Positions 44,789 through 53,701 of a stretch of 64,000 nucleotides of DNA are shown in pieces. Below the pieces are notes generated by a model that saw only the letters and a list, made by a program, of their open reading frames with translations, had not been told where the DNA came from and ran no database searches. Where the stretch lies: positions 1 to 64,000 of the forward strand of contig UCLR01000012.1 of NCBI GenBank assembly GCA_900473415.1, in the 5' to 3' direction. The translations under genes were made by a program, and so were the position numbers. Source of the DNA: Hyphomicrobiales bacterium (lineage in GTDB: Bacteria > Pseudomonadota > Alphaproteobacteria > Rhizobiales > Beijerinckiaceae). Position 1 is the stretch's first letter. The number at the start of each line of letters is the position of its first letter.

Positions 44789-44825
44789 GATCATGAGGAT
44801 GGGCTGTGGGCCCATCCTCATGATC
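44789..44825. terminator. Strong 16-bp hairpin after the tct operon
   Basis: GATCATGAGGATGGGC and GCCCATCCTCATGATC are perfect 16-base arms with a 5-base loop, just after the DHDPS-family stop. No T-run follows, so it may be a Rho-assisted end or an mRNA 3' protector. Confidence 0.55.
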
Positions 44826-44876
44826 GGGTACCGCATCCTGGGTTTGACACCCAAGCCGCCTGCCCTCTAGTTTATG

Positions 44877-44892
44877 TAGTATACAGAATGCA
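44877..44892. promoter_or_regulatory. GTATAC-type GntR operator before the CoA-transferase operon
   Basis: GTATAC core at 44879-44884. Read on the minus strand the element matches the 39488-39503 operator at 14 of 16 bases. It lies about 110 bases before the CoA-transferase start, implying co-regulation with the pdxA2/tct operon. Confidence 0.65.
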
Positions 44893-44997
44893 GAACCGCG
44901 CTCCGGCATGGTTCAGAGCCGGAGAAGACCCGCCACGGAGCGGGACGTTCCGTCAAAAAGGGACACGCGGCGACGAGGAAAACCGAGGAGACTGACC

Positions 44998-46188
44998 ATG
45001 GCATTGCCTCTCGCAGGCATCCGCGTGCTCGATATTTCTCAGGTCATGGCGGGGCCGTTCTGCTGTATGCTGCTGGCGGACATGGGCGCCGACGTCATCA
45101 AGATCGAGCCACCCGGCACCGGTGACTCGACCCGCCATTCGATGGGCTTCCGGCTCAAGGGCACCGACAGCCCCGGCTTCCTCGCGCTGAACCGCAACAA
45201 GCGCAGCATGACCCTCGACCTCAAGGATCCGGCGGACCGCGAGGTGCTCTACGCTCTCGTCAAGACAGCGGATGCGCTGGTGGAGAATGCGCGGCCTGGC
45301 GTCGCTGGCCGGCTCGGCATGGACTACCAGACGCTCCGCGCCATCAATCCCCGGCTGATCTACGCCAGCATCTCGGGCTTCGGCCAGACCGGCCCCTGGT
45401 CGCAGCGGCCGGGTTTCGACCTGATGGCGCAGGCAGTCTCGGGCGTGCTCTCATCCAACGGCCTCCCCGGCATGGAGCCCGCCAAGAACTCGATCCCCGT
45501 GGCCGATCTCGGCGCCGGCCTGTTCAGCGCCTATGCGATCCTGAGCGCCGTGATCGGGCGCCAGACGAGCGGCGAAGGCCAGTTCATCGACGCCTCGCTG
45601 TTCGAGGCTGCGCTGGCCCTCTCCGTCTGGGAGACGACGGAGCTCTGGGGCACCGGCCATGCGCCTGCCCCCATCGGCTCCGCCAACCGCATGTCCGCCC
45701 CCTATCAGGCCGTGAAGGCCTCAGATGACTGGTTCGTCATCGGCGCCGCCAATCAGGGCCTCTGGCTAAAGCTTATCAAGGCCATGGGCCGGGAAGAGCT
45801 GCAGCAGGAGGAGCGCTTCGCCACGAACGCGAACCGCATCGTCAACCGCCTCGCCCTGATCGACGCCCTTGCCCCGACCTTCCTGGCCCGGACCGCGCAG
45901 GAATGGATCGACGCGCTGCTGGAAGCCGGCGTGCCGGCCGCCCCGATCCTCGACTATGGCGAGGCGGTTGTCAGCGAGCAGGCCGTCGCGCGCGAGATGG
46001 TGCAGATGGTGCCGCACCCGGTCGAAGGCGAATTCCGCGCGCTGGGCTTCCCCGTGAAGCTGAGCGCGACACCGCAGCAGATGCGCCTGCCGCCGCCCCT
46101 GCTCAACCAGCATGGCGACGAGATCCGCGAGGAGCTGGCTGCCAAGGGCCTGCTCGGCTCGCAGCGCGACCGGAGACAAGCATCGTGA
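44998..46188 (+). CDS. Class III CoA-transferase (CaiB/BaiF family)
   Basis: A 396-residue CoA-transferase that moves CoA between carboxylic acids. The start MALPLAGIRVLDISQVMAGP is the family's opening, with FCCMLLADMGADVIKIE next. NRNKRSMTLDLKDP precedes the catalytic Asp region, and ENARPGVAGRLGMDY follows. The substrate is unknown. Such enzymes are rare in sugar-acid clusters, so it may activate an organic acid product. GAGGAG lies before the ATG, whereas the longer upstream frame has no support. Confidence 0.88.
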   Translation: MALPLAGIRVLDISQVMAGPFCCMLLADMGADVIKIEPPGTGDSTRHSMGFRLKGTDSPGFLALNRNKRSMTLDLKDPADREVLYALVKTADALVENARPGVAGRLGMDYQTLRAINPRLIYASISGFGQTGPWSQRPGFDLMAQAVSGVLSSNGLPGMEPAKNSIPVADLGAGLFSAYAILSAVIGRQTSGEGQFIDASLFEAALALSVWETTELWGTGHAPAPIGSANRMSAPYQAVKASDDWFVIGAANQGLWLKLIKAMGREELQQEERFATNANRIVNRLALIDALAPTFLARTAQEWIDALLEAGVPAAPILDYGEAVVSEQAVAREMVQMVPHPVEGEFRALGFPVKLSATPQQMRLPPPLLNQHGDEIREELAAKGLLGSQRDRRQAS

Positions 46189-47102
46189 ACGCCCCCGCTT
46201 CTCGCCCCCGTATCGGCTTCATTGGCATCGGCATCATGGGCGAGGCCATGGTGCGCCGCCTGCTCGATCTCGGCTTCCCCGTCACGGCCTGGAACTTGGA
46301 GCCCGAGCGCCTCGCCACCGTCGTCCCGCACGGCGCGGTCGCGGCCGCCTCCCCTGCAGCCGTCGCGGCTGCGAGCGACATCGTCATGCTCTGCGTGCTT
46401 CATACGGAAGCCGTCGAGCGCTGCGTCTTCGCGACTGACGGCGTGGCGGCAGCGGGGCGCGGCCCCTCCCTGCTGATCGACTTCTCGACGGCCGATCCCG
46501 AGCGCACCCGCCAGGCCGCCGCGAAGCTGAAGGAACTCACCGGCACGGGCTGGGTCGACGCCCCCGTCTCCGGCGGCCCGCAACTCGCCCGCACCGGCGG
46601 CATGACGGTGATGGCCGGCGGCGCCGAGGCCGACTTCGCTCAGGCCAAGCCGATCCTCGACCAGATGGCCGGCAACGTCACGCTGATGGGCCCGGTCGGC
46701 GCTGGTCAGACCACCAAGATCCTCAACCAGGCGATCGTCGGCACCGGTTATGTCGTCATGGCCGAAGCGCTGATGCTGGCGGAGGCCGCTGGGATCGACG
46801 CCGCGCGGCTGCCGCAATGCCTCGCCGGCGGCCATGCCGATTCGAGCCTGCTGCAGCGCCTCTATCCGCAGATGCAGAAACGCGCCTTCGAGCCGCCCTC
46901 CTCCTATGCGCGACAACTCCTCAAGGACCTGAAGGCGGTATCGGCCTTCGCGCAGGATCTGGGCCTCGACCTCAGGGTCATCGAGCAAGGCGTGCAGCGC
47001 TACAAGGACTATGTCGCGCTCGGCCACGAGATGTCGGACTCGGCCGCGGTGGTGAAGCTCTACGAGCATGATGCGGCGACACGCGGTACCACCCGGTCAT
47101 GA
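46185..47102 (+). CDS. NAD(P)-dependent beta-hydroxyacid dehydrogenase (GarR/HIBADH family)
   Basis: A 305-residue dehydrogenase. GFIGIGIMGEAMVRRL binds the cofactor, DAPVSGG holds the substrate, and the catalytic Lys lies in GAGQTTKILNQ. Family members reduce tartronate semialdehyde or oxidise 3-hydroxyisobutyrate and similar acids. The GTG start overlaps the CoA-transferase stop by 4 bases and has GGAG upstream, so the two are coupled. The C-terminal end overlaps the amidohydrolase start. Confidence 0.88.
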   Translation: MNAPASRPRIGFIGIGIMGEAMVRRLLDLGFPVTAWNLEPERLATVVPHGAVAAASPAAVAAASDIVMLCVLHTEAVERCVFATDGVAAAGRGPSLLIDFSTADPERTRQAAAKLKELTGTGWVDAPVSGGPQLARTGGMTVMAGGAEADFAQAKPILDQMAGNVTLMGPVGAGQTTKILNQAIVGTGYVVMAEALMLAEAAGIDAARLPQCLAGGHADSSLLQRLYPQMQKRAFEPPSSYARQLLKDLKAVSAFAQDLGLDLRVIEQGVQRYKDYVALGHEMSDSAAVVKLYEHDAATRGTTRS

Positions 47103-48007
47103 CGACGCTGCCGCCTCGCCCGCGCGCCGTCATCGACGCGCATCACCATGTCTGGGACCTCGCCAACGACCTGCCCTGGCTGAAGCACGAGCAGATTCCC
47201 TTCCGTTACGGCGACTATTCCACCATCTGCCGCAACTACATGCCGGCGGATTACCGTGCCGACACGGCGGGCTGGCCGGTCGTCGGCTCGGTCTATATCG
47301 AGGCGGAGTGGAATCGCGATCTGGCGGCCGAGGAGAGCCGCTGGGTGGCGGCCGTCGCGGCCGAGCACGGCCTGCCGAGCGCGGTGGTTGCCTGGTGCGA
47401 TTTCGCGCAGCCGAACGCCGCTACGCTCCTCGCCGCCCACGCCTCGGTGCCGATCGTGCGGGGCGTGCGGCATAAGCCGGCGGCCGTCCCGTCACCGGAG
47501 CAGGCCGCGCGCGGCGCGAAGGGCTCGATGGACGATCCGGCCTGGCGCGCGGGCTATGCGCTGCTGGAGAAGCACGGGCTGTCCTACGACCTCCAGACGC
47601 CCTGGTGGCATCTCGACGCTGCGGCCGATCTGGCGAAGGATTTCCCCGGCATCCCGCTGATCATCAACCATACCGGCCTGCCGGCGGATCGCAGTCCGGA
47701 GGCGCTCGCCGCCTGGCGCAAGGCGTTGGAGCGTGCTGCCGCGCAGGGGAACGTCGCGATCAAGATCTCCGGCATCGGCCGTCCTGGCCTGCCCTGGACG
47801 GTCGAGGCCAACGCGCCGATCATCCGCGACACGATCGCGATTTTCGGCACCGACCGCGTGATGTTCGCCAGCAACTTCCCGGTCGACGGCCTCGTCGGCA
47901 ATTTCGACACGATCTTCTCCGGTTTCCTCGCAGCGACGGCTGCACGCACGGAAATGGAGCGCGACAAGCTCTTCCACGACAATGCGGTGCGCATCTACCG
48001 GCTGTGA
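47099..48007 (+). CDS. Amidohydrolase family protein (COG3618, lactonase-like)
   Basis: A 302-residue TIM-barrel hydrolase. IDAHHHVWD carries the HxH metal motif, INHTGLP the next His, and FASNFPVDGL the final Asp. COG3618 includes L-fuconolactonase, L-rhamnono-lactonase and pyrone-dicarboxylate hydrolase, so lactone hydrolysis is likely. The start overlaps the dehydrogenase stop by 4 bases. It completes the CoA-transferase operon. Confidence 0.85.
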   Translation: MTTLPPRPRAVIDAHHHVWDLANDLPWLKHEQIPFRYGDYSTICRNYMPADYRADTAGWPVVGSVYIEAEWNRDLAAEESRWVAAVAAEHGLPSAVVAWCDFAQPNAATLLAAHASVPIVRGVRHKPAAVPSPEQAARGAKGSMDDPAWRAGYALLEKHGLSYDLQTPWWHLDAAADLAKDFPGIPLIINHTGLPADRSPEALAAWRKALERAAAQGNVAIKISGIGRPGLPWTVEANAPIIRDTIAIFGTDRVMFASNFPVDGLVGNFDTIFSGFLAATAARTEMERDKLFHDNAVRIYRL

Positions 48008-48133
48008 CCGCAGCTGACGCAGGCGCGCCGAGAAGACAAGAGAAGGGAGCCGGCCCTAGGGGTCACTCGCTCCCCTCTTGTGCGGCGAACGCGAGTCCGC
48101 CGCGTGCTCTGGCTGATCGCAACCCGGCCAGAG

Positions 48134-48550
48134 CTAGTCGATCACCTGGATGACGCGACGGGTCCGCGGCTCGACCAGAAGGGTCTGGTCGTTCACGACG
48201 GTGTATCTGTAGCCCTTCTTCACGCCGAACTCGGCGGGCACGTCGTGATAGACGACGCCGCGCTGGGGCAACACCGTGCCCACTCGCACCTCCTCCCGAT
48301 AGGAATAGGAAGGGACACGCTGCTCGACGACATATTCCTTGAAGCGCGGGGTATTGTCCCCGGCGATACCGCCCACGACGGCTCCGCCGACGCCACCGAC
48401 CACCGCTCCAACGGGGCCGCCGACGATCGCGCCGCCGACTGCGCCCGTCGCAGCACCGGCGGCCGCACCACCACGCGCGCCTTCCGGATTTTGAGCCAGA
48501 GCCAAGGTCGGAAGGACGCTCAGCACAGCAATCACAGCAAGCTTCTTCAT
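48134..48550 (-). CDS. DUF1236 / glycine-zipper exported protein
   Basis: 138 residues: signal peptide MKKLAVIAVLSVLPTLALA, then a Gly/Ala-rich glycine-zipper stretch (about 28-64), and a C-terminal DUF1236-like domain (VYHDVPAEFG, GYRYTVVNDQTLLVEPRTRRVIQVI). It is probably periplasmic or membrane-inserted with unknown role; members are frequent in rhizobia and often stress-related. Confidence 0.85.
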   Translation of the reverse strand: MKKLAVIAVLSVLPTLALAQNPEGARGGAAAGAATGAVGGAIVGGPVGAVVGGVGGAVVGGIAGDNTPRFKEYVVEQRVPSYSYREEVRVGTVLPQRGVVYHDVPAEFGVKKGYRYTVVNDQTLLVEPRTRRVIQVID

Positions 48551-48811
48551 GACAATCTGCCTCCTGGGCTACCCAGACCCCGGCGAGGAACCGACCCGTC
48601 AGCGCAGGGTTCCGCCTGGCTCGAGAAGACCCAGGAATGAGCACAATCGAGCCAGATTTGGCGCGATTTGCCGGGCAATTGACACATTTTCCAGCGAGCG
48701 ACGGGAGCCCGGAGAAAAAGCAAGCCGGCGCTGCCGAGGCTGCGAGCCGAATGGGTGATGCCAAAGGGAGGTTGCGCGGCCAGATATCGCTATGCGCCGC
48801 TCAAGGAGAGG

Positions 48812-48896
48812 TGGTGGGGGAAGCAGGACTCGAACCTGCGAAGGCATAGCCAGCGGATTTACAGTCCGCCCCCTTTGCCGCTCGGGACATTCCCCC
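48812..48896 (-). tRNA. tRNA-Tyr (anticodon GTA)
   Basis: An 85-base class II tRNA with a long variable arm (CTGGCTATGCCTTCG region). Acceptor GGGGGAA pairs with TTCCCCC, the anticodon loop CTGTAAA gives GTA, the T arm is GCAGGTTCGAGTCCTGC, and an encoded CCA ends it. Confidence 0.94.
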
Positions 48897-48974
48897 GCCT
48901 GCGCCCATGATCGGCTCAAGGAGCCGAGGGCTGCCGATATGTCACTTTCGCGACGAGCGGCAGGCGCGGCCGGA

Positions 48975-49003
48975 CTTATGGTGACCGGGCCGCGCCCTGT
49001 CAA
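48975..49003 (-). promoter_or_regulatory. Promoter of tRNA-Tyr
   Basis: On the minus strand, TTGACA (48998-49003) and CATAAG (48975-48980) are 17 bases apart, about 80 bases before the tRNA. Confidence 0.6.
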
Positions 49004-49054
49004 CGGCAAAAAGCCCATCGGGGCGAATTCCTTGTGAGACCCGCGGTCATCGCC

Positions 49055-49618
49055 TCAAACGGATCGGTCGCCCGCCGCGACATGGCGCAGCACGAAGGCC
49101 AGCCGTTCCTCCACGCTCGTCCGCGGCAATTCGACGAGCTCATAGCCGCAGCGCGGATAGGTGGCGGCCAGGGCGGCATAGGTCCGCTCTGCCTCGGCGA
49201 AATCCTGCTTGCGCTCGGCATCCTGCCCGAAGATCGCGGGCCAGGGCGGCGCGATGAAGACCATACGCCGATAGCGCAGCCGGCGCGCTGCCTCCTCGGC
49301 GTGCTGTGGCACCGGCAGGCTGCTGAGCGCGAGATAAGCCAGGATGTCGGGCAGTCCGCGATCGAAGAAAACGAGCCCCTCGCCAGCCAGAGCTTCAGCA
49401 TGGCCGCGCAAGTCCGCCGCGAGCATCAGCTCGGCGAAAAGCGCGCGGTCGGCCCAGGGCAATCCCGTGCCGCCGATCGCCTGCTGCTCGCGGATGATCG
49501 CGCGTCCGGCTTCCGGCTGGACGGCGTGATCGCGTGCGGCCAGCGCCTCGATCAGCGTCGTCTTGCCCGCGCCGGGGCCGCCGGTGACGACGATCAGCCG
49601 GTCCGTTTGATCCGTCAT
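49055..49618 (-). CDS. AAA_28-type ATPase / nucleoside-triphosphate-binding protein
   Basis: A 187-residue P-loop protein. Walker A GGPGAGKTT (about 11-19) follows the first beta strand, and FFDRGLPDILAYL carries the Walker-B-like Asp. It resembles the AAA_28/kinase-like family of uncharacterised ATPases. Substrate unknown; it may be a small kinase. The start MTDQTDR is chosen by position of the first strand, with GGAAAGG upstream. Confidence 0.75.
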   Translation of the reverse strand: MTDQTDRLIVVTGGPGAGKTTLIEALAARDHAVQPEAGRAIIREQQAIGGTGLPWADRALFAELMLAADLRGHAEALAGEGLVFFDRGLPDILAYLALSSLPVPQHAEEAARRLRYRRMVFIAPPWPAIFGQDAERKQDFAEAERTYAALAATYPRCGYELVELPRTSVEERLAFVLRHVAAGDRSV

Positions 49619-49718
49619 GACAGGTCCTTTCCTCTGCGATCTGGCCGTGTCGGGCGGTTGGCGCTGGCCAAGCGCGGCGCGCCGTGGCACGGCAATCCGG
49701 TGAATTCTGGAGAAAGCG

Positions 49719-50522
49719 ATGGCCGCGCCATTCCGCCCGAAACAAGCTAGGCCCGCCGGCGGCAGGGCGGCAGGCGGGCGCCGCACCGGCGGCCCGCCGC
49801 CGCATCGGCCGGGCGATATCGACGAAGCCGTGCTCTACGGCGTCCATCCGGTCGTCGAAGCGCTGCGCAATCCGCAGCGCCGCCACCGCCGGCTGCTCGC
49901 GACCGAGAACGGGTTGCGCCGGCTGCAGGAGGTGGTGGGAGAGCTGCCGCTCGAGCCCGAGATCGTGCGCCCCTCCGAGATCGACCGGCTGCTCACGCCC
50001 GATTCCGTGCATCAGGGTCTCTATCTCATCTGCGATCCCCTGCCCTCGCCCGATCTCGACAGCCTGCCGGACGACGCCGTCGTGCTGGCGCTCGACCAGA
50101 TCACCGATCCGCACAATGTCGGCGCGATCCTGCGTTCGGCCGCGGCTTTCGACGCCGCGGCGGTGATCGTCACCATCCGCCATTCGCCAGCCGCAACCGG
50201 CGTGCTGGCGAAATCGGCCTCCGGTGCCTTGGAGCATGTTCCGCTCATCGCCGTGCGCAATCTCGGCGACGCGCTGGAGACGCTGGGCGAGCGTGGCTTC
50301 CTGCGCATCGGCTTCGACTCGGATGGGGACGTCGCGCTCGACGAGGTGGCGCTGCGCCGGCCGCTCGTCATGGTGATGGGCGCCGAGGGCAAGGGGCTGC
50401 GCCAACGCTCGCGCGAACTCTGCGACCATGTCGCACGGCTGGAAGTGCCGGGCGCGATCACCAGCCTCAACGTCTCGAACGCCACGGCGATCGCGCTCTA
50501 TGTCGCAAGCCGCCCTCGCTGA
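49719..50522 (+). CDS. rlmB: 23S rRNA (guanosine-2'-O-)-methyltransferase RlmB-like (TrmH family)
   Basis: A 267-residue SPOUT methyltransferase. An N-terminal basic, Pro/Ala-rich extension (1-30) precedes the substrate-binding domain (YGVHPVVEALRNPQRRHR). The knot motifs DPHNVGAILRSAAAFD, MGAEGKGLRQ and SLNVSNATAIALY are complete. It methylates a guanosine of 23S rRNA in E. coli; that target is inferred. It is divergent from the ATPase gene. Confidence 0.9.
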   Translation: MAAPFRPKQARPAGGRAAGGRRTGGPPPHRPGDIDEAVLYGVHPVVEALRNPQRRHRRLLATENGLRRLQEVVGELPLEPEIVRPSEIDRLLTPDSVHQGLYLICDPLPSPDLDSLPDDAVVLALDQITDPHNVGAILRSAAAFDAAAVIVTIRHSPAATGVLAKSASGALEHVPLIAVRNLGDALETLGERGFLRIGFDSDGDVALDEVALRRPLVMVMGAEGKGLRQRSRELCDHVARLEVPGAITSLNVSNATAIALYVASRPR

Positions 50523-50546
50523 TCTGTCCTGCCAGGCTGACCCGGA

Positions 50547-51080
50547 CTAGCGGGACGGCACGGTCAGCAGCAACGCGCCCGTCTCCGCATGCGCGACGCG
50601 GCTGCGCGACGCGAGCTCGCGGCCGGCGGGCTGGGCAGCCTCGCTGCTGACGATCGGGATGACGCGCGTCACGGGCCGGTCCCGTGGCCCTTCGAGGCGG
50701 TATATCGCCGGCTCCGGCGTGGGCGCGGGCCTAATTCCGGTCCGAGGCCTGAGGTTCTCGAAGGAATAGGGATCGATCGGCGGCGCCTCGGCCTGGCGCT
50801 CGACGATGGTAACGCCGCCCGTCGGCACGCCGGGACCATACCACGGCCAAGGATCACCGAACGCCAGCGAGGGCGCGCGGCGATGATGCCGGCCCTGTGC
50901 GTGCTGCCCCGACATGTGCCAGGGCCTCGCCGCACGAATCGGCGGCGCCCCATGCAACCGAGGCCCGGCCATGGGGACCGCGGGGAGTCCCGGCCCACCG
51001 CCGCGCCCGGCGGCGCTTGCCGCCGAGGACAGGCCGGCGGCCACCAGAATGCAGGACAGAGTGACGGCAAGCCGCGGCAT
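50547..51080 (-). CDS. Exported hypothetical protein
   Basis: 177 residues. Signal peptide MPRLAVTLSCILVAAGLSSAASA, then a Gly/Pro/Arg/His-rich low-complexity mature part, and a more ordered C-terminal section (PAIYRLEGPRDRPVTRVIPIVSSE). It is probably secreted or periplasmic. I do not recognise the family. It is convergent with rlmB. Confidence 0.6.
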   Translation of the reverse strand: MPRLAVTLSCILVAAGLSSAASAAGRGGGPGLPAVPMAGPRLHGAPPIRAARPWHMSGQHAQGRHHRRAPSLAFGDPWPWYGPGVPTGGVTIVERQAEAPPIDPYSFENLRPRTGIRPAPTPEPAIYRLEGPRDRPVTRVIPIVSSEAAQPAGRELASRSRVAHAETGALLLTVPSR

Positions 51081-51421
51081 GGCGCTCCTCCTCGATCGGA
51101 TCGGACAGCATCTCGTCAGGCCTTCGACTCGCGATTATAGTGCCGCTGCACCTGCTGGGAAGCCGCGATCGCGGCCTGTTCGGCGCCCTTTCGCGGCCCG
51201 CCTCGCCCACTCAGCCGATAGTCTTAAGACCAAAGGTGCAAGACCAAGTGCTTGATTGCCCCTGCGACAATCTGCGCGCAAACCTCTGCTGCAGGCTGGC
51301 ATGAATGGATTCGTCCGTCGTCCGGCAGCGTGGTCACCGCACGTCAGAAGAGCGGGCTGCGCAGATCAAGGAAGTGGCCGGGCAGCCCCCCGGCTTCAGG
51401 CTTCACAAGGGGAGACACGCC
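51081..51421. other. 341-base divergent intergenic region
   Basis: This gap lies between the exported hypothetical gene and the MHS transporter gene and probably carries the latter's promoter. A tandem near-repeat AAGACCAAAGGTGC / AAGACCAAGTGC lies at 51226-51251, a possible regulator site. No RNA gene or convincing coding sequence is seen. Confidence 0.45.
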
Positions 51422-53080
51422 ATGAGCATGGCATCGCAAACATCGGGGTCGGCGGCCGCGCCGCGCCCGATGACCAAGGAAGAACGAAAGGTCATCATCG
51501 CATCCTCGGCCGGCACGGTCTTCGAGTGGTATGACTTCTATCTGGCGGGCTCGCTTGCCGCCAACATCGCCCAGACCTTCGTGCCGGGCGACAACGACAC
51601 GGCGAAGTTCATCTTCGTGCTCTTCGGCTTTGCCGCGGGCTTCGCGGTGCGTCCCTTCGGCGCGCTGTTCTTCGGTCGCCTCGGCGACATGATCGGCCGC
51701 AAATACACCTTCCTGGTCACGATGACCGTGATGGGCCTCGCGACCTTCGTCGTCGGCCTGCTGCCCAGCTTCCAGACCATCGGCTATCTCGCACCGACCG
51801 CCTTTATCGCCTGCCGCCTGCTGCAGGGCCTGGCGCTGGGCGGCGAGTATGGTGGCGCCGCGACCTATGTCGCCGAGCACGCTCCGATGGGCCGGCGCGG
51901 CTTCTACACCTCCTGGATCCAGACCACCGCGACGGTCGGCCTGTTCCTTTCGCTGATCGTGATTCTCACGCTGCGCCTCAGCATGACGCCGGAATCCTTC
52001 GCTGCCTGGGGCTGGCGCATTCCGTTCCTGCTCTCGATCATCCTGCTCGGCTTCTCGATCTGGATTCGCCTCCAGCTCGCGGAATCCCCGGCCTTCGTGA
52101 AGATGAAGGAAGAAGGTACCCATTCGAAGGCTCCGCTGTCCGAAGCCTTCGGCACCTGGGCCAACGCCAAGATCGGCCTCATCGCCCTGCTCGGCGGCAC
52201 CGCCGGCCAGGCCGTGGTCTGGTACACCGGCCAGTTCTATGCGCTGTTCTTCCTGACGCAGACGCTGAAGATCGACGGCACGACCGCGAACCTGCTGATC
52301 GCGCTCTCACTGCTTCTCGGCACGCCGTTCTTCATCTTCTTCGGCTGGTTCTCGGACAAGATCGGCCGCAAGCCGATCCTCCTCGCCGGCTGCCTGATCG
52401 CGGCGCTGACCTACTTCCCGCTCTTCACCCAGCTGGCGAAGACTGCGAACCCGAAGCTGATCTCGGCGACCGAAACCGTGAAGCTGACGCTGACCGCCGA
52501 CCCGGCCGAGTGCGGCACGCTCTTCGACCCCGTCGGCGTCCGCACCTTCACCAAGCCCTGTGACGTCGTCCGCCGCACGCTGGCCACCAACTCGATCCAC
52601 TACGATCTGGTCGCTGGCCCGGCCGGTTCGCCGCTCAAGGCCTCGATCAACGGCGCAAATGCGCCGGTGGGAGCGGCCGAGCTCGTCGCGGCTGCCCAGG
52701 CTGCCGGTTATCCGAAGGCTGGCGACGCCACCATCCTGAAGACGCCTTCGATCGGCCAGGTGCTGTCTGATGGCCGTGCGCTCACGGCGGTCGGCATCCT
52801 GTTCGTCCTCGTGCTCTTCGTGACGATGGTCTACGGGCCGATCGCGGCGCTGCTGGTCGAGCTGTTCCCGACCCGCATCCGCTACTCCGGCATGTCGCTG
52901 CCCTACCACATCGGCAACGGCTGGTTCGGCGGCTTCCTACCCCCCACCGCCTTCGCCATCGTGGCGGCCAGCGGCAACATCTTCTCGGGCCTCTGGTATC
53001 CGATCATCGTGGCGCTCGGCACCTTCGTGATCGGCCTCCTGCTCCTGCCGGAGACCAAGGATCGCGACATCCTCAAGTAA
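51422..53080 (+). CDS. MFS transporter, metabolite:H+ symporter (MHS) family, with large loop
   Basis: 552 residues. ASSAGTVFEWYDFYLAGSLA is the MHS start signature, and GRLGDMIGRKYTFL and SDKIGRKPIL are the two motif-A loops. Between helices in the C-terminal half lies an extra segment of about 110 residues (about 350-460) with two Cys (CGTLFD, KPCDVV). That is longer than in KgtP/ProP (about 430-500 residues in total). It imports an organic acid or betaine with protons; substrate unknown. AGGGGAG lies before the ATG. Confidence 0.88.
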   Translation: MSMASQTSGSAAAPRPMTKEERKVIIASSAGTVFEWYDFYLAGSLAANIAQTFVPGDNDTAKFIFVLFGFAAGFAVRPFGALFFGRLGDMIGRKYTFLVTMTVMGLATFVVGLLPSFQTIGYLAPTAFIACRLLQGLALGGEYGGAATYVAEHAPMGRRGFYTSWIQTTATVGLFLSLIVILTLRLSMTPESFAAWGWRIPFLLSIILLGFSIWIRLQLAESPAFVKMKEEGTHSKAPLSEAFGTWANAKIGLIALLGGTAGQAVVWYTGQFYALFFLTQTLKIDGTTANLLIALSLLLGTPFFIFFGWFSDKIGRKPILLAGCLIAALTYFPLFTQLAKTANPKLISATETVKLTLTADPAECGTLFDPVGVRTFTKPCDVVRRTLATNSIHYDLVAGPAGSPLKASINGANAPVGAAELVAAAQAAGYPKAGDATILKTPSIGQVLSDGRALTAVGILFVLVLFVTMVYGPIAALLVELFPTRIRYSGMSLPYHIGNGWFGGFLPPTAFAIVAASGNIFSGLWYPIIVALGTFVIGLLLLPETKDRDILK

Positions 53081-53101
53081 GCGTCATCACCGGCGCTTCC
53101 C

Positions 53102-53131
53102 GGCCCCGCCTCTCAAGGCGGGGCCTTTTTT
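53102..53131 (+). terminator. Rho-independent terminator after the MHS transporter
   Basis: GGCCCCGCCT and AGGCGGGGCC make a perfect 10-base stem with a 4-base loop, followed by TTTTTT. It lies 22 bases after the stop. It is the clearest terminator in the window. Confidence 0.93.
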
Positions 53132-53194
53132 GTTGGGGCGGATGCGATCAAGGCTCCTGGCGCAAAGGCGGGCCGGGATCGCCATCGCCCCGCC

Positions 53195-53644
53195 TCACAT
53201 CTTGTGAAACTCCATTCGGTAGATGACGTCCTCCCCCGTGAGGGGATCTCGCCCGGGCGCACCGCTGATCACCAACTTGTCCCCGGCAAGGACAAAGGGG
53301 CGGACCAGATCCATCTGCCAGTTGGGATTCCAGGCTGCCTCGACGTGGTGAATGACCCTGTCGTTCTCCAGCGTGTAAGACGCCGAATAGGCGAGCATTG
53401 AATCGAAGAGAGCGACCTTCTCTTCTGCGGTCGGCGCATCTGCGCTTGGTCTCGGTCGATCGCGTTCGGCCACGAATGCCATCATGCGGCCATCGGCGTG
53501 ATAGGCGATGTACCCGATCGGATCAGGCCCCAGCGCATTCGTGACTTGCCCCGTCGCGAGGACTTCGCGGGTCCAGGAAATCATCTTCCATGTCCCGAGC
53601 AAGGCTGCTGCGCTCGTCAAGGCGGCCTCCCGTTCCAGTTGCAA
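53195..53644 (-). CDS. Lipocalin-like domain protein
   Basis: 149 residues. AALLGTWKMISWTRE at the N-terminus and GYIAYHADGRMMAFVA match the lipocalin-like (Lipocalin_5) family. The beta-barrel probably binds a small ligand; no signal peptide is visible. The role is unknown. It is convergent with the MHS gene across the terminator, and the thioesterase gene lies upstream on the same strand. Confidence 0.75.
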   Translation of the reverse strand: MQLEREAALTSAAALLGTWKMISWTREVLATGQVTNALGPDPIGYIAYHADGRMMAFVAERDRPRPSADAPTAEEKVALFDSMLAYSASYTLENDRVIHHVEAAWNPNWQMDLVRPFVLAGDKLVISGAPGRDPLTGEDVIYRMEFHKM

Positions 53645-53701
53645 GGGTGGAATTGCTGGAGCAGAGTTTTACGCCAACCCGCGAGCGGCCGGAAGCCGAC
53701 A

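Noticed and set aside
45903..46184. N-terminal extension of the GarR-like dehydrogenase
   Set aside because: It lies inside the CoA-transferase gene in another frame; the GTG at 46185 with GGAG fits the Rossmann start.
53102..53131. Hairpin as an attenuator or riboswitch part
   Set aside because: It is a simple stem with T-run after the transporter stop, a normal terminator.
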